From assembly GCA_025451875.1 (NCBI GenBank), contig JANWJQ010000164.1:1-64000 (forward strand): 64,000 nucleotides of DNA. The letters run 5' to 3'. A model generated the notes under the pieces. The model was not told the origin of the DNA, made no database searches, and saw nothing but the letters and a program-made list of their open reading frames with translations. Below, in pieces: positions 34,169 to 43,040 of this stretch (positions are counted from its first letter, which is position 1; every line of letters begins with the position of its first letter). The DNA comes from Rhizomicrobium sp. GTDB lineage: Bacteria > Pseudomonadota > Alphaproteobacteria > Micropepsales > Micropepsaceae. The position numbers and the translations under genes were made by a program.

Positions 34169-36865
34169 ATGACCGACGAGGCCCGCCCGTCCCCCGACGC
34201 CCTGCTCGCGCAAGCGGGAACGGAAGGGCGCGGGCGGCTGAAGATTTTTCTCGGCGCGGCGCCGGGCGTCGGAAAGACTTACGAGATGCTGTCACAGGCA
34301 CGCCGCCGCAAGATGGACGCGAACGACGTCGTCATCGGCGTTGTCGAAACCCATGGCCGCATCGAAACCGATGTGTTGACCAAAGGCTTCGACATCATTC
34401 CGAAGAAACGCATTCCCTATAAGGGCCGCGTTCTGGCGGAGATGGATCTGGACGCCATCCTGCAACGAAAGCCGAAGCTGGTTCTGGTCGATGAGCTGGC
34501 GCATACCAACGCGCCGGGCAGCCGCCATCCCAAGCGTTATCTCGATGTCGAGGAAATTCTCGACAATGGCATCGATGTCTATTCCACCCTGAACGTGCAG
34601 CATCTGGAAAGCCTGAACGATGTGGTGGCGCAGATCACCCATGTGCGCGTTCGCGAAACGGTGCCGGACTCCATCCTCGATCGCGCCGACGATGTTGAGC
34701 TGGTGGACCTGACGCCGGAAGACCTGCTGCAGCGGATGAAGGAAGGGAAAGTCTATTTCCCCGAGGCTGCCGAGCGGGCATCGCAGAATTTCTTCGTGCC
34801 GGGCAATCTCACCGCATTGCGCGAGCTGGCGCTGCGGCGCACGGCGCAACGTGTCGATGCGCAGATGGTCAATTACATGCGCGCCCACGCTATCCAGGGG
34901 CCGTGGGAGGCGGGCGAGCGTGTGCTGGTCTGCGTGGACGAGCGGCCGGGCAGTGCGGCGCTTGTGCGTTACACGCGCCGGCTTGCCGACAGGCTGCGCG
35001 CGTCATGGGCAGCCATATATATAGAGACGTCGCATTCGAGCGGGTTGAGCGACGCCGAGCGTGATCGCGTGGCGGAAGCTTTGCGCGTTGCCGAACGGCT
35101 GGGCGGCGAATCGGTGACGGTGCCGGCTGCCGGTGTCGCCGATGGCATTCTCGATTACGCCCGCGCCAACAATTTCACCCATATCGTCACGGCAAAGACG
35201 CGCCGCTCGCGCATCTCCGAATTTTGGCGCGGTTCCACAGCGCTGGAGATTATTCGCCGCGCGGGCGACATCAGCGTGCATGTCGTGCCGGAACAGGGCG
35301 ATGCCGCTCCCGCATTGTCGCCGATTGCGCGGCAACTCTCGCAGTTTCACCCCTCGCGCGATTATCGCACTTATCTCGGCGGCTTTCTGTTCGCCGCCGG
35401 CGCACTGGCCGTCAGCCTTGTGCTGCGGGAATTCCTCGGCATCAACAATGTGGCGCTGGTGTTCCTCACCGGCGTGCTGGCGAGCGCAATAACTTATGGC
35501 CTGTGGCCCGCGCTGTTCGCCAGCCTTGTGAGCGTGCTGGCGTTCAACTTCTTCTTCCTGCCGCCGCTTTATACATTACGCGTCGCTGATCCGGAGAACG
35601 TCAATGCGCTGTTCTTCTTCGCCGTCGTGGCTTTCATCGCCAGCAATCTGACGGCACGGGTGCGCGCGCAAGGCGTCGTCGCGCGCGAGCGCGCCAAGGC
35701 GACGGAAGACCTGTTTCTCTTCAGCCGCAAGCTGGCGGGTGTGTTCACGCTGGATGATCTGCTCTGGGCGGCGGCGTTCCAGTTCGCGCAAATGTTGAAG
35801 CTGCGCGTCGTCATTCTGTTGCCGGAATCGGAAAGCGTTTCGGTGCGCGCGGGTTATCCGCCGGAGGACATGCTCGATGAAGCCGACCTGGCTGCCGCCA
35901 AATGGGTGTGGGAGCACGGCACGGCGGCGGGACGCGGCGCCGACACGCTGCCGGGCGCAAAGTGGCTGTTCATGCCGATGCGTACCGGGCGCGGCACGGT
36001 GGGCGTGGTCGGCCTCGACAGTGACAAGCCGGGTGCGCTGCTGACGCCGGATCAGCGCCGGTTGTTCGACGCACTGGCCGATCAGGCCGCGCTCGCCATC
36101 GAACGTGTGAACCTCGCGCAGGATATCGATCGCAACCGCCTGAACGCGGAAACCGAACGGTTGCGCTCCGCCTTGCTCACATCCATCAGCCACGACCTGC
36201 GCACGCCGCTCGCTTCCATTCTAGGCGCCGCCAGCAGCTTGAAGACTTACGGCGCCACGCTGGACGATACCGCAAAACAGGAATTGCTCGGTTCGGTTCT
36301 GGAAGAAGCTGAGCGCCTGAACCGCTTCATCGCCAATCTGCTCGACATGACGCGGCTGGAATCCGGCGCCATCGCACCGCGGCTGGAGTTGATTGATCTT
36401 TCCGATGTGATTGGCAGTGCGCTGCATCGCGCGGCGAAAGTTCTGGCCCAGCATGACGTAAAACTGTCGCTGCCGCCGGACCTGCCGATGTTGAAGCTCG
36501 ATCCGGTGCTCTTCGAACAGGCGCTGTTCAATCTGCTCGACAACGCGGCGAAATATTCCCCCACCGGATCGCATGTGGCGGTTGCGGCGGAATTGGTCGG
36601 CAGCCATGTGCGATTGTCGGTGAGCGACAGCGGGGCCGGAATTCCGCCCGCCGACGTGGAGCGCATTTTCGACAAGTTCTATCGCGTGCAGGCGTCCGAC
36701 AACAAACGCGCCGGCACCGGTCTTGGCCTGGCAATCAGCCGCGGCTTCATCGAGTCGATGGGCGGCACCCTGTTCGCGTCGAACAGGGCGGATGGCAGCG
36801 GCGCTCTATTCATCATCACCCTGCCGGTGCCGGAAGCGGGCGAAATCGGAGAGCGTGCGGCATGA
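34169..36865 (+). CDS. kdpD: Sensor histidine kinase KdpD
   Basis: An 898-residue sensor for K+ limitation. The N-terminal KdpD domain carries Walker A (GAAPGVGKT, residues 29-37) and the Walker B-like VLVDELAHTNAPGSRHPKRY; a USP-like domain follows (about 248-370), then four closely packed membrane helices (about 400-500), a GAF-like region, HisKA with SISHDLRTPLASILG (His about 674) and HATPase with FNLLDNAAKYSP, SDSGAGIP and GTGLGLAISRGFIESMGG. All parts of classical KdpD are present. The kdpE start overlaps its end by 4 bp (ATGA). Confidence 0.97.
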   Translation: MTDEARPSPDALLAQAGTEGRGRLKIFLGAAPGVGKTYEMLSQARRRKMDANDVVIGVVETHGRIETDVLTKGFDIIPKKRIPYKGRVLAEMDLDAILQRKPKLVLVDELAHTNAPGSRHPKRYLDVEEILDNGIDVYSTLNVQHLESLNDVVAQITHVRVRETVPDSILDRADDVELVDLTPEDLLQRMKEGKVYFPEAAERASQNFFVPGNLTALRELALRRTAQRVDAQMVNYMRAHAIQGPWEAGERVLVCVDERPGSAALVRYTRRLADRLRASWAAIYIETSHSSGLSDAERDRVAEALRVAERLGGESVTVPAAGVADGILDYARANNFTHIVTAKTRRSRISEFWRGSTALEIIRRAGDISVHVVPEQGDAAPALSPIARQLSQFHPSRDYRTYLGGFLFAAGALAVSLVLREFLGINNVALVFLTGVLASAITYGLWPALFASLVSVLAFNFFFLPPLYTLRVADPENVNALFFFAVVAFIASNLTARVRAQGVVARERAKATEDLFLFSRKLAGVFTLDDLLWAAAFQFAQMLKLRVVILLPESESVSVRAGYPPEDMLDEADLAAAKWVWEHGTAAGRGADTLPGAKWLFMPMRTGRGTVGVVGLDSDKPGALLTPDQRRLFDALADQAALAIERVNLAQDIDRNRLNAETERLRSALLTSISHDLRTPLASILGAASSLKTYGATLDDTAKQELLGSVLEEAERLNRFIANLLDMTRLESGAIAPRLELIDLSDVIGSALHRAAKVLAQHDVKLSLPPDLPMLKLDPVLFEQALFNLLDNAAKYSPTGSHVAVAAELVGSHVRLSVSDSGAGIPPADVERIFDKFYRVQASDNKRAGTGLGLAISRGFIESMGGTLFASNRADGSGALFIITLPVPEAGEIGERAA

Positions 36866-37557
36866 GCAATCCGCTCCGGATTCTTGTCATCGACGACGAA
36901 CCGGCCATTCGCCGCTTCCTGCGCACGAGCCTCACCGCGCAGGGCTATTCGCTGCTGGAAGCCGAAGATGGCGAGACGGGGCTGGCCATGCTTCAGCGCA
37001 ACGCCGCGGACGTGCTCGTTCTGGATCTGGGCCTGCCGGGCATCAGCGGACTGGACGTGCTGAAGAAACTTCGCGACGGCCATTCGCCTGTTCCGGTGAT
37101 CGTGCTGTCGAGCCGTGACGATGAAACGGGCAAGGTCACCGCGCTCGATATGGGCGCGGACGATTATGTCACCAAACCCTTCGGCATGGACGAGCTTCTG
37201 GCGCGCATCCGTGCCGCTGTCCGCCACAAGCTGCAACAGGAAGGTGAGAAACCCTTGTTCAAAAGCGGCGATCTCACCGTCGATCTCGTTCGCCGCATCG
37301 TAACCGTCCGCGGGCAGGAGGTGAAACTCACGCCGCGCGAATACGATCTTCTGCGCGTACTGGTGGCGCACGCCGGCAAAGTGCTCACGCACAAATTCTT
37401 GCTGCGTGAGGTGTGGGGCAGCGAAACGGACGTGCAATACTTGCGCATCTATATCCGCACCCTGCGCCAGAAGATCGAACCCAATTCCGAACGGCCATCG
37501 CTCATCCAGACCGAACAGGGCGTGGGCTACCGGTTGAAAGCCCCCGACGCCGCGTAA
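36862..37557 (+). CDS. kdpE: Response regulator KdpE
   Basis: A 231-residue OmpR-family regulator: receiver with VIDDEPAIRRFL, phosphoacceptor Asp55 (VLVLDLGLPG) and Lys105 (DYVTKPFGMDELLARI), then a winged helix with LTPREYDLLRVLVAHAGKVL and TEQGVGYRLKAPD. The partner of KdpD, it activates the kdp operon when K+ is scarce. Here it is the last gene of the same cluster, so activation would feed back on itself if transcription runs through. Confidence 0.96.
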   Translation: MSNPLRILVIDDEPAIRRFLRTSLTAQGYSLLEAEDGETGLAMLQRNAADVLVLDLGLPGISGLDVLKKLRDGHSPVPVIVLSSRDDETGKVTALDMGADDYVTKPFGMDELLARIRAAVRHKLQQEGEKPLFKSGDLTVDLVRRIVTVRGQEVKLTPREYDLLRVLVAHAGKVLTHKFLLREVWGSETDVQYLRIYIRTLRQKIEPNSERPSLIQTEQGVGYRLKAPDAA

Positions 37558-37666
37558 ACGCGGGTGCACTTGCGGGAAACGGCGAGCGTGCCGATAGTAA
37601 CGCGCTGGTCGGCAATGCCGGGCGCGCGTTGCCCCGCCCCTGCCCGCGTTAATCGAGGGGATTTCC

Positions 37667-38776
37667 ATGAACCGCCGCGACTTGCTTGCTTCGCTCACAA
37701 CCGGAGCAGCCGTACTTGCCTCCGCGCCCCGTTTCGCTTGGGCGCAAGAGAAAGGTGGTGGTGGCGGTCCCGGCGCGCGAAACCTGATCACCGACGTGCC
37801 AGGTTTGCAGATCGGTCATGCCGAGGATTCCAAAGTGCGCACCGGCGTCACCGTGATCCTGCCGGATGGCCGCGCGACCTGCGCCGCGGATGTACGCGGC
37901 GGCGGACCGGGCACGCGCGAGACCGATGCGCTCAATTCCTGGAATCTCGTGCATTCGGTCGACGCCGTCGTGCTGTCGGGCGGTTCGGTTTACGGGCTGG
38001 CGTCGGCGGACGGCGTCGCCACATGGCTCGGCGCGCACAATCGCGGCTTTGCGATGCTGCCCTCGCCCGGCGTGCCGGTTTCGCCCGTCATTCCCGCCGC
38101 AATCCTTTATGATCTCGCCAATCATGGCAACAAGAATTGGGGTCTCAATCCGCCCTATCGCGATCTTGGGATGAAAGCGGTTCAGAACGCGTCTTCCGAT
38201 TTCAAACTCGGCACCGCAGGCGCGGGCTATGGCGCGGAAGCGGGCGGCATCAAGGGCGGACTGGGCTCAGCATCTTATGTCACGGCCGATGGCATGACCG
38301 TTGGCGCCATTGTCGCCGTGAACAGCCTCGGCTCCACGGTTGTGCCGGGCACCAAGAATTTCTGGGCGGGCGCGCTGGAGATCGGCAACGAATTCGGCGG
38401 CCTCGGCGCCAGCGACAAACGCGTGGCGCTGGAAGATTGGGGCCTGACGAAGCCCGATCCCGGCCCGCGCAAGAACACGACCATCGCCTGCATCGCGACC
38501 GACGTGGATCTGGACATCGACCAGATGAAACGCGTCACCATGATGGCGCAGGATGGTCTTGCCCGCGCGATCCGTCCGATCCATTCGCCCTTCGATGGCG
38601 ACGTGGTGTTCGGACTTTCGACAGCGAAGCGGAAGATGACGGGCCCGATGGCCGAATTCACCGTCGCGCGTCTCGGCTCCATCGCCGCTGATGTTCTGGC
38701 GCGCGCCGTGGCCCGCGGCATCTACGAAGCAACGCTACCGCCGGGCGCGACCGGAAAAACCTGGCACGACCTCTAG
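37667..38776 (+). CDS. P1-family (S58, DmpA-like) peptidase with Tat signal
   Basis: A 369-residue member of the S58 family of self-cleaving N-terminal nucleophile hydrolases, which includes DmpA (L-aminopeptidase/D-amidase) and BapA-type beta-peptidyl aminopeptidases. A twin-arginine signal (MNRRDLLASLTTGAAVLAS, ending FAWAQ) predicts export. Motifs include DVRGGGPGTRETDAL, VDAVVLSGGSVYGLASADGV, GAGYGAEAGGIKGGLGSASY and the maturation site KNTTIACIATDV, where cleavage before Thr would free the catalytic residue. GAGGGGATT precedes the start. It lies just upstream of a transporter pair and could supply it with released amino acids or small amides. Confidence 0.9.
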   Translation: MNRRDLLASLTTGAAVLASAPRFAWAQEKGGGGGPGARNLITDVPGLQIGHAEDSKVRTGVTVILPDGRATCAADVRGGGPGTRETDALNSWNLVHSVDAVVLSGGSVYGLASADGVATWLGAHNRGFAMLPSPGVPVSPVIPAAILYDLANHGNKNWGLNPPYRDLGMKAVQNASSDFKLGTAGAGYGAEAGGIKGGLGSASYVTADGMTVGAIVAVNSLGSTVVPGTKNFWAGALEIGNEFGGLGASDKRVALEDWGLTKPDPGPRKNTTIACIATDVDLDIDQMKRVTMMAQDGLARAIRPIHSPFDGDVVFGLSTAKRKMTGPMAEFTVARLGSIAADVLARAVARGIYEATLPPGATGKTWHDL

Positions 38777-38800
38777 CGCCGGAAGCATTGGAGACATCGC

Positions 38801-39040
38801 GTGCCGCCACTTGCCCGCTACACGATCGGGATTGCCGTGCCGTTCCTGTCGGTGATCCCGACGGTGCCGCTGCTCGGCCGCCTCGATATTTCGATCTTCG
38901 GCGTGCCGCTGGCGCTGTTGTGGCTTTTCGCCTGCATTCCGCTGACGTCTCTCTGCCTTGCGATTTGCTGGTTTGGCCATGACCGCAACCTGCCGGATGA
39001 GCATATCGACACCGATTACGGCACCGGTGGCACGCCATGA
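38801..39040 (+). CDS. DUF3311 small membrane protein
   Basis: A 79-residue protein with two membrane helices (YTIGIAVPFLSVIPTVPLL and LALLWLFACIPLTSLCLAICW) and a short acidic tail. DUF3311 proteins are typically encoded next to sodium:solute symporters, as here, where the symporter start overlaps the stop by 4 bp (ATGA). It probably acts as a small partner subunit of the transporter. The start is GTG 38801. Confidence 0.85.
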   Translation: MPPLARYTIGIAVPFLSVIPTVPLLGRLDISIFGVPLALLWLFACIPLTSLCLAICWFGHDRNLPDEHIDTDYGTGGTP

Positions 39041-40440
39041 CCATTGCCTTTCTCGCGATCATCCTTCTGTCGCTGCTGCTTGCGCTTTATTCGAAGCGCG
39101 GACACCTGCATCAGAAGGCGGAAGATTTCTTCGTTGCGTCCGGCCAGTTCAACACGGTTCTTTTTTTCTTCCTCGCCGTGGGCGAGACCTACAGCATCGC
39201 GACGATCTTCGGTTATCCCGGCGGCGTCTATGCCAGCGGCACCGGCTTCGTGACGTGGTTTCTGGGCTATATTCTTCTGGCCTTTGTCGTCGGCTATTTC
39301 CTCAATCCGCTGATCTGGCGGGCCGGGCGCGTTTACGGCGCGGTGACGATGCCCGATCTGTTCCGCCGCCATTTCGGAAGTCGCGCGCTGGAAATCGTGG
39401 TGACGGGTACCGCGCTCGTCGTCCTCGTCCCCCTCGGCATGCAGCAATTCCTCGGATTGCAGATCGTGCTGAAGGTGCTGGACTGGTCGATCTCACCCTT
39501 GCTGCTCACTTGCCTCGCCGGTGTTCTGGCCTTCACCTACATCGCGATTTCGGGAATTCGCGCGTCGGCTTATGTCGCGGTGCTCAAGGACATCCTGCTG
39601 ATCCTCGCGATCCTTTTGACGGCGCTCGTCGCGCTTGACCGCTGGGGCGTCGGCGCGGCGCTTCATCCCACGGCGGCCTGGACCCACGCGATGACGCCGA
39701 CGCTGAAAGGCGATGTTTTCTCGATCACCACCGTGCTCGTGCAGAGCGTCGGCTTCTGCATCGTGCCGCAGACTTGCGCCTATGTGTTTACCGCCCGCTC
39801 CGCAAATTCCGTGCGGCGCGCGCAGGTGACCATGCCGCTTTACATGCTGATGTTTCCGTTCCTCACGATTGTCGCTTATTTTGCACTCATGCATCCGGTG
39901 CACATCGGATCCCCCAACGAAGTATTCCCGGCGGTAGCGCAAGCGCTGCTGCCTGCGCCTTTCGTGGGATTGGTGATGGCGGGCGCAGCGCTTTCAGCGC
40001 TCGTCGTGCTCACCGGCATCTGCCTTGCGATCGGTTCGCTGGTGTCGCGCAATCTGGTGCCGGGATTGAGCGGCGATCAGCAGCGCCAATGGTCGCAAGT
40101 CATCATCGCCTTCTATCTTTTGCTCTCCATCGGGGGCGCTGCGACCTCTTCTCAACTTCTCGTGACGATCAATAACCTTTTCTATTTCGGCATCGCCCAA
40201 TTTCTGCCCGGCATGTTTGGAATCCTGTTCGCACGACGGATGCATCCGTCCGCAATCATCGCCGGAATCGTCGCTGGCGATCTTGTGGCGATTACTATCT
40301 ATGAATTTGCCATACCCATTGGCGGCGCGAATGCTGGATTTGTCGGACTGATTGTAAACTTGGCGATTGTTTTGGCTGCACTTCGCTTTTTCCCGGGCGA
40401 AGAACGCAAGCCGATCTCTGCGATAACGCAGCGGCAATAA
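39037..40440 (+). CDS. Sodium:solute symporter family permease
   Basis: A 467-residue inner-membrane transporter of the SSS family with about 13 helices. Family features: an N-terminal region ending ASGQFNTVLFFFLAVGETYSIATIFGYPG, TWFLGYILLAFVVGYFLNPLIWRAG, MPDLFRRHFGSRALEI and the FTYIAISGIRASAYVAVLKDILL segment. The substrate is not determined; neighbours (exported peptidase, M20 hydrolase) suggest an amino acid, peptide or organic acid. Coupled with the DUF3311 partner. Confidence 0.9.
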   Translation: MTIAFLAIILLSLLLALYSKRGHLHQKAEDFFVASGQFNTVLFFFLAVGETYSIATIFGYPGGVYASGTGFVTWFLGYILLAFVVGYFLNPLIWRAGRVYGAVTMPDLFRRHFGSRALEIVVTGTALVVLVPLGMQQFLGLQIVLKVLDWSISPLLLTCLAGVLAFTYIAISGIRASAYVAVLKDILLILAILLTALVALDRWGVGAALHPTAAWTHAMTPTLKGDVFSITTVLVQSVGFCIVPQTCAYVFTARSANSVRRAQVTMPLYMLMFPFLTIVAYFALMHPVHIGSPNEVFPAVAQALLPAPFVGLVMAGAALSALVVLTGICLAIGSLVSRNLVPGLSGDQQRQWSQVIIAFYLLLSIGGAATSSQLLVTINNLFYFGIAQFLPGMFGILFARRMHPSAIIAGIVAGDLVAITIYEFAIPIGGANAGFVGLIVNLAIVLAALRFFPGEERKPISAITQRQ

Positions 40441-40553
40441 CGCAGCGGCGATTCCGCGGCGCGAAAATTTCCAAGAGCGCATCGATGTCGGAAATGACGT
40501 GTTGCGCGAACGCCCGCACGCGCATCAATCCGCGCCTAATATACCGCGTATCG

Positions 40554-40591
40554 TTGACAATTGTAACAGTGGGCGCACACTTTCGTAACAG
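40554..40591 (+). promoter_or_regulatory. Possible promoter and direct-repeat operator before the TonB receptor
   Basis: A consensus -35 hexamer TTGACA (40554-40559) overlaps the palindrome ACAATTGT (40557-40564). Two direct GTAACAG heptamers follow (40563-40569 and 40585-40591), 22 bp apart or about two helical turns. No good -10 box is seen at 17 bp (ACACTT), so assignment is tentative. Confidence 0.35.
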
Positions 40592-40631
40592 CCGCTGGTG
40601 AGCGGTGTCGCAATTGGGGAAGTGTCATCAC

Positions 40632-42890
40632 ATGAAGCGGATTTTGTTGGCGGGTGCTTGCGCCCAGATTTTGATTGCCGCGAGCGGCATCGCGGCGCCG
40701 GCCATGGCGCAGGACAAATCATCGGGCATCGAGACGATCACCGTCACGGCGCAGAAGCGCTCGGAGTCGGCCCAGAACGTGCCGATCGCGTTGAGTGTCC
40801 TTACGTCCGAAGATTTGCTGAAACAGGGCATCACCAAGATCAACGGCCTCCAATACGCAACGCCGAGCCTTGAAGTCGTTCCGGCCTTCGGCAGCGGCCA
40901 GGCGGAATTCCGTCTGCGCGGCGTCGGCTTCGACGACTATGCGTCCAACAACTCCTCGACCGTCGGCGTCTATGTCGATGAAGTCGCCTACCCCATCCCG
41001 GCGCAAACGCAGGGCGCGATCTTCGATCTGCAGCGCACGGAAGTTCTCTACGGTCCGCAAGGCACGCTTTACGGCGTGAACACGACTGGCGGCGCGATCA
41101 ACTTCATCACCAACAAGCCGCAGGACGATTTCGGCTTCGGTCTCACCGCCGATTATGACAGCCACAACGAATTCATCGGCAACGGCTATATCACCGGCCA
41201 GCTTGCCGACGGTCTCGATGGCCGCCTCGCCTTCCTCACCGATCAGGGCGGCTCGTGGCAGAAAAACATCAACACGGGCCAGAGTTACGGCAAGAAAGAC
41301 TCCACGTCGGTCCGTGGCGAGCTGCAATGGACGATCAATGATCGCTGGAACGTGCTGTTTGAAGGCCATTACAGCTCTGACCGTTCGCAGCCCACCGGCC
41401 TTTACCTCTTCGATCCGATCCTGAGCAGCAATCCCAACAACCTCACCGGCGTCACGATCCCGGCCTTCACCGACACGAAGAAGACGGCATGGGGCGGATC
41501 GGCCACGTTCGAGACGGCGACGGGCATCACGCCGGATCAGGCGCCGTTCCATCGCACCAACGCCGACGGCGTCAACATGCAGGTCCACGGCGATCTCGGC
41601 TTTGGCACGCTGACCTCGATCACCTCTTATGAGGATCTGCATCGCCGGGAATACAACGACTGGGACGCCTCTGCCTTCGCGCTCGCCGGCACCTATTTCG
41701 ACACCACCGCTCATGTCTTCTCACAGGAACTGCGCCTGGCATCCAATGGCGACGGACCGTTCAGCTGGATGATCGGCGGATACTACTCGCACCAGGTGAT
41801 GGACGAAATCTTCGACTCCGACTTCGCGGACTCACTCGGTCTCGTCACGGACACGCGCTACACCCAGCATGTCGAATCGAAAGCCGTCTTCACGCAGGAA
41901 GAATACCAGATCAATGACAAGCTGAAGGTGATCGGCGGCCTGCGCTACAACTCGGAAAGCCGGTCGATCGGCAACTTCGTGCTCAACGGCATCTTCCTGC
42001 CCGGCGCGCCGACCATTCCGCTGACGCCGAGCGTCGGACAATCCGTCACCAACAACCGTCTCTCCGGCAAGGGCGAAATCGAATACAAGCCGGACGAGAA
42101 TGTGATGCTCTATGCGAGCGTCAGCGAAGGCATCAAGTCGGGTGGCTTCACCACCTACAACGGCTCGCAGGCCGCGCCGCCGCTGAAGCCGGAAGTGCTA
42201 TGGGCCTATGAAGCCGGTGTGAAATCCAATCTTCTGGACGACACACTGCAGTTGAACGGCTCGGTGTTCTGGTATCACTACGAGAACCAGCAGATTCAAT
42301 CGGCGGTGTGGGGCACCACCGGCCCGGTCGGTTCACTCGTCAACGCACCGAAGTCACATGTTTACGGTGGCGAGCTGTCCGCCATCTGGCAGCCCATCGA
42401 TGCGTTGAAGATCACACAATCCGTGGGTTGGAAAGACGGCAAGTTCGATCAGTTCGACAACTTCCTCGACATTCCGGCTTCCGTGGCCGCTTGCGTACCG
42501 GCAGCCATCTGCGTGCCGCCGGCCGGCAATGCGATCTACGACAACAAGAAGGGCGCGCGCATCGGCTTCCCGCCGCTCAGCTACAACGGGTCAATCGATT
42601 ACACCTGGCAACTCCCTGGCTATACGCTGGATACGGGCTTCGACTGGGTGTTCCACGATCACCTGAACCCGTTGCTGCTGGGGCCGGTCTATTATGTGAA
42701 GTCGTACTGGCTGACAGATGTGAACATCACGCTGTCGCCGAATGACGGCCCGTGGGCGGCAACGGTCTATTGCCACAACTGCACCAACACGAAATATGAC
42801 ACGACCCGCAACTTCTTCCTGCCCGGCATCGATATCGCCCAGCGCGGCGAACCGGCGACGGTGGGCGTGCGGCTCGACTACAAATACTGA
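40632..42890 (+). CDS. TonB-dependent outer-membrane receptor
   Basis: A 752-residue receptor. ATG 40632 gives a signal peptide ending PAMAQ. A TonB-box-like IETITVTAQKR follows (about 37-47), then the plug (VPIALSVLTSEDLL, RLRGVGF, RTEVLYGPQGTLYGVNTTGGAINFIT) and a 22-strand-type barrel ending with an aromatic residue (LDYKY). It takes up a specific large or scarce substrate with energy from the TonB system. No siderophore-linked genes are near; the neighbours (ALDH, SDR, M20 hydrolase) indicate an organic carbon or nitrogen source. A strong terminator closes the gene. Confidence 0.93.
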   Translation: MKRILLAGACAQILIAASGIAAPAMAQDKSSGIETITVTAQKRSESAQNVPIALSVLTSEDLLKQGITKINGLQYATPSLEVVPAFGSGQAEFRLRGVGFDDYASNNSSTVGVYVDEVAYPIPAQTQGAIFDLQRTEVLYGPQGTLYGVNTTGGAINFITNKPQDDFGFGLTADYDSHNEFIGNGYITGQLADGLDGRLAFLTDQGGSWQKNINTGQSYGKKDSTSVRGELQWTINDRWNVLFEGHYSSDRSQPTGLYLFDPILSSNPNNLTGVTIPAFTDTKKTAWGGSATFETATGITPDQAPFHRTNADGVNMQVHGDLGFGTLTSITSYEDLHRREYNDWDASAFALAGTYFDTTAHVFSQELRLASNGDGPFSWMIGGYYSHQVMDEIFDSDFADSLGLVTDTRYTQHVESKAVFTQEEYQINDKLKVIGGLRYNSESRSIGNFVLNGIFLPGAPTIPLTPSVGQSVTNNRLSGKGEIEYKPDENVMLYASVSEGIKSGGFTTYNGSQAAPPLKPEVLWAYEAGVKSNLLDDTLQLNGSVFWYHYENQQIQSAVWGTTGPVGSLVNAPKSHVYGGELSAIWQPIDALKITQSVGWKDGKFDQFDNFLDIPASVAACVPAAICVPPAGNAIYDNKKGARIGFPPLSYNGSIDYTWQLPGYTLDTGFDWVFHDHLNPLLLGPVYYVKSYWLTDVNITLSPNDGPWAATVYCHNCTNTKYDTTRNFFLPGIDIAQRGEPATVGVRLDYKY

Positions 42891-42910
42891 TAGCCTGACG
42901 AAAATCTTGG

Positions 42911-42941
42911 CGGCGGGAGCCTTCGTGCTCCCGCCGTTTTT
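42911..42941 (+). terminator. Rho-independent terminator after the TonB receptor
   Basis: Perfect 10-bp stem CGGCGGGAGC / GCTCCCGCCG with the loop CTTCGT, followed by five T residues, starting 20 bp after the receptor stop. It separates the receptor transcript from the aldehyde dehydrogenase gene. Confidence 0.92.
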
Positions 42942-43040
42942 CTTTGGCTTGCGAGACTGTCGCACCCGCCATTATTGACCGGGCGCACTGCTTGCGATTG
43001 CATTGATTGTGGCGCGCCGCGCAGGCAACGAAAGTTCGGA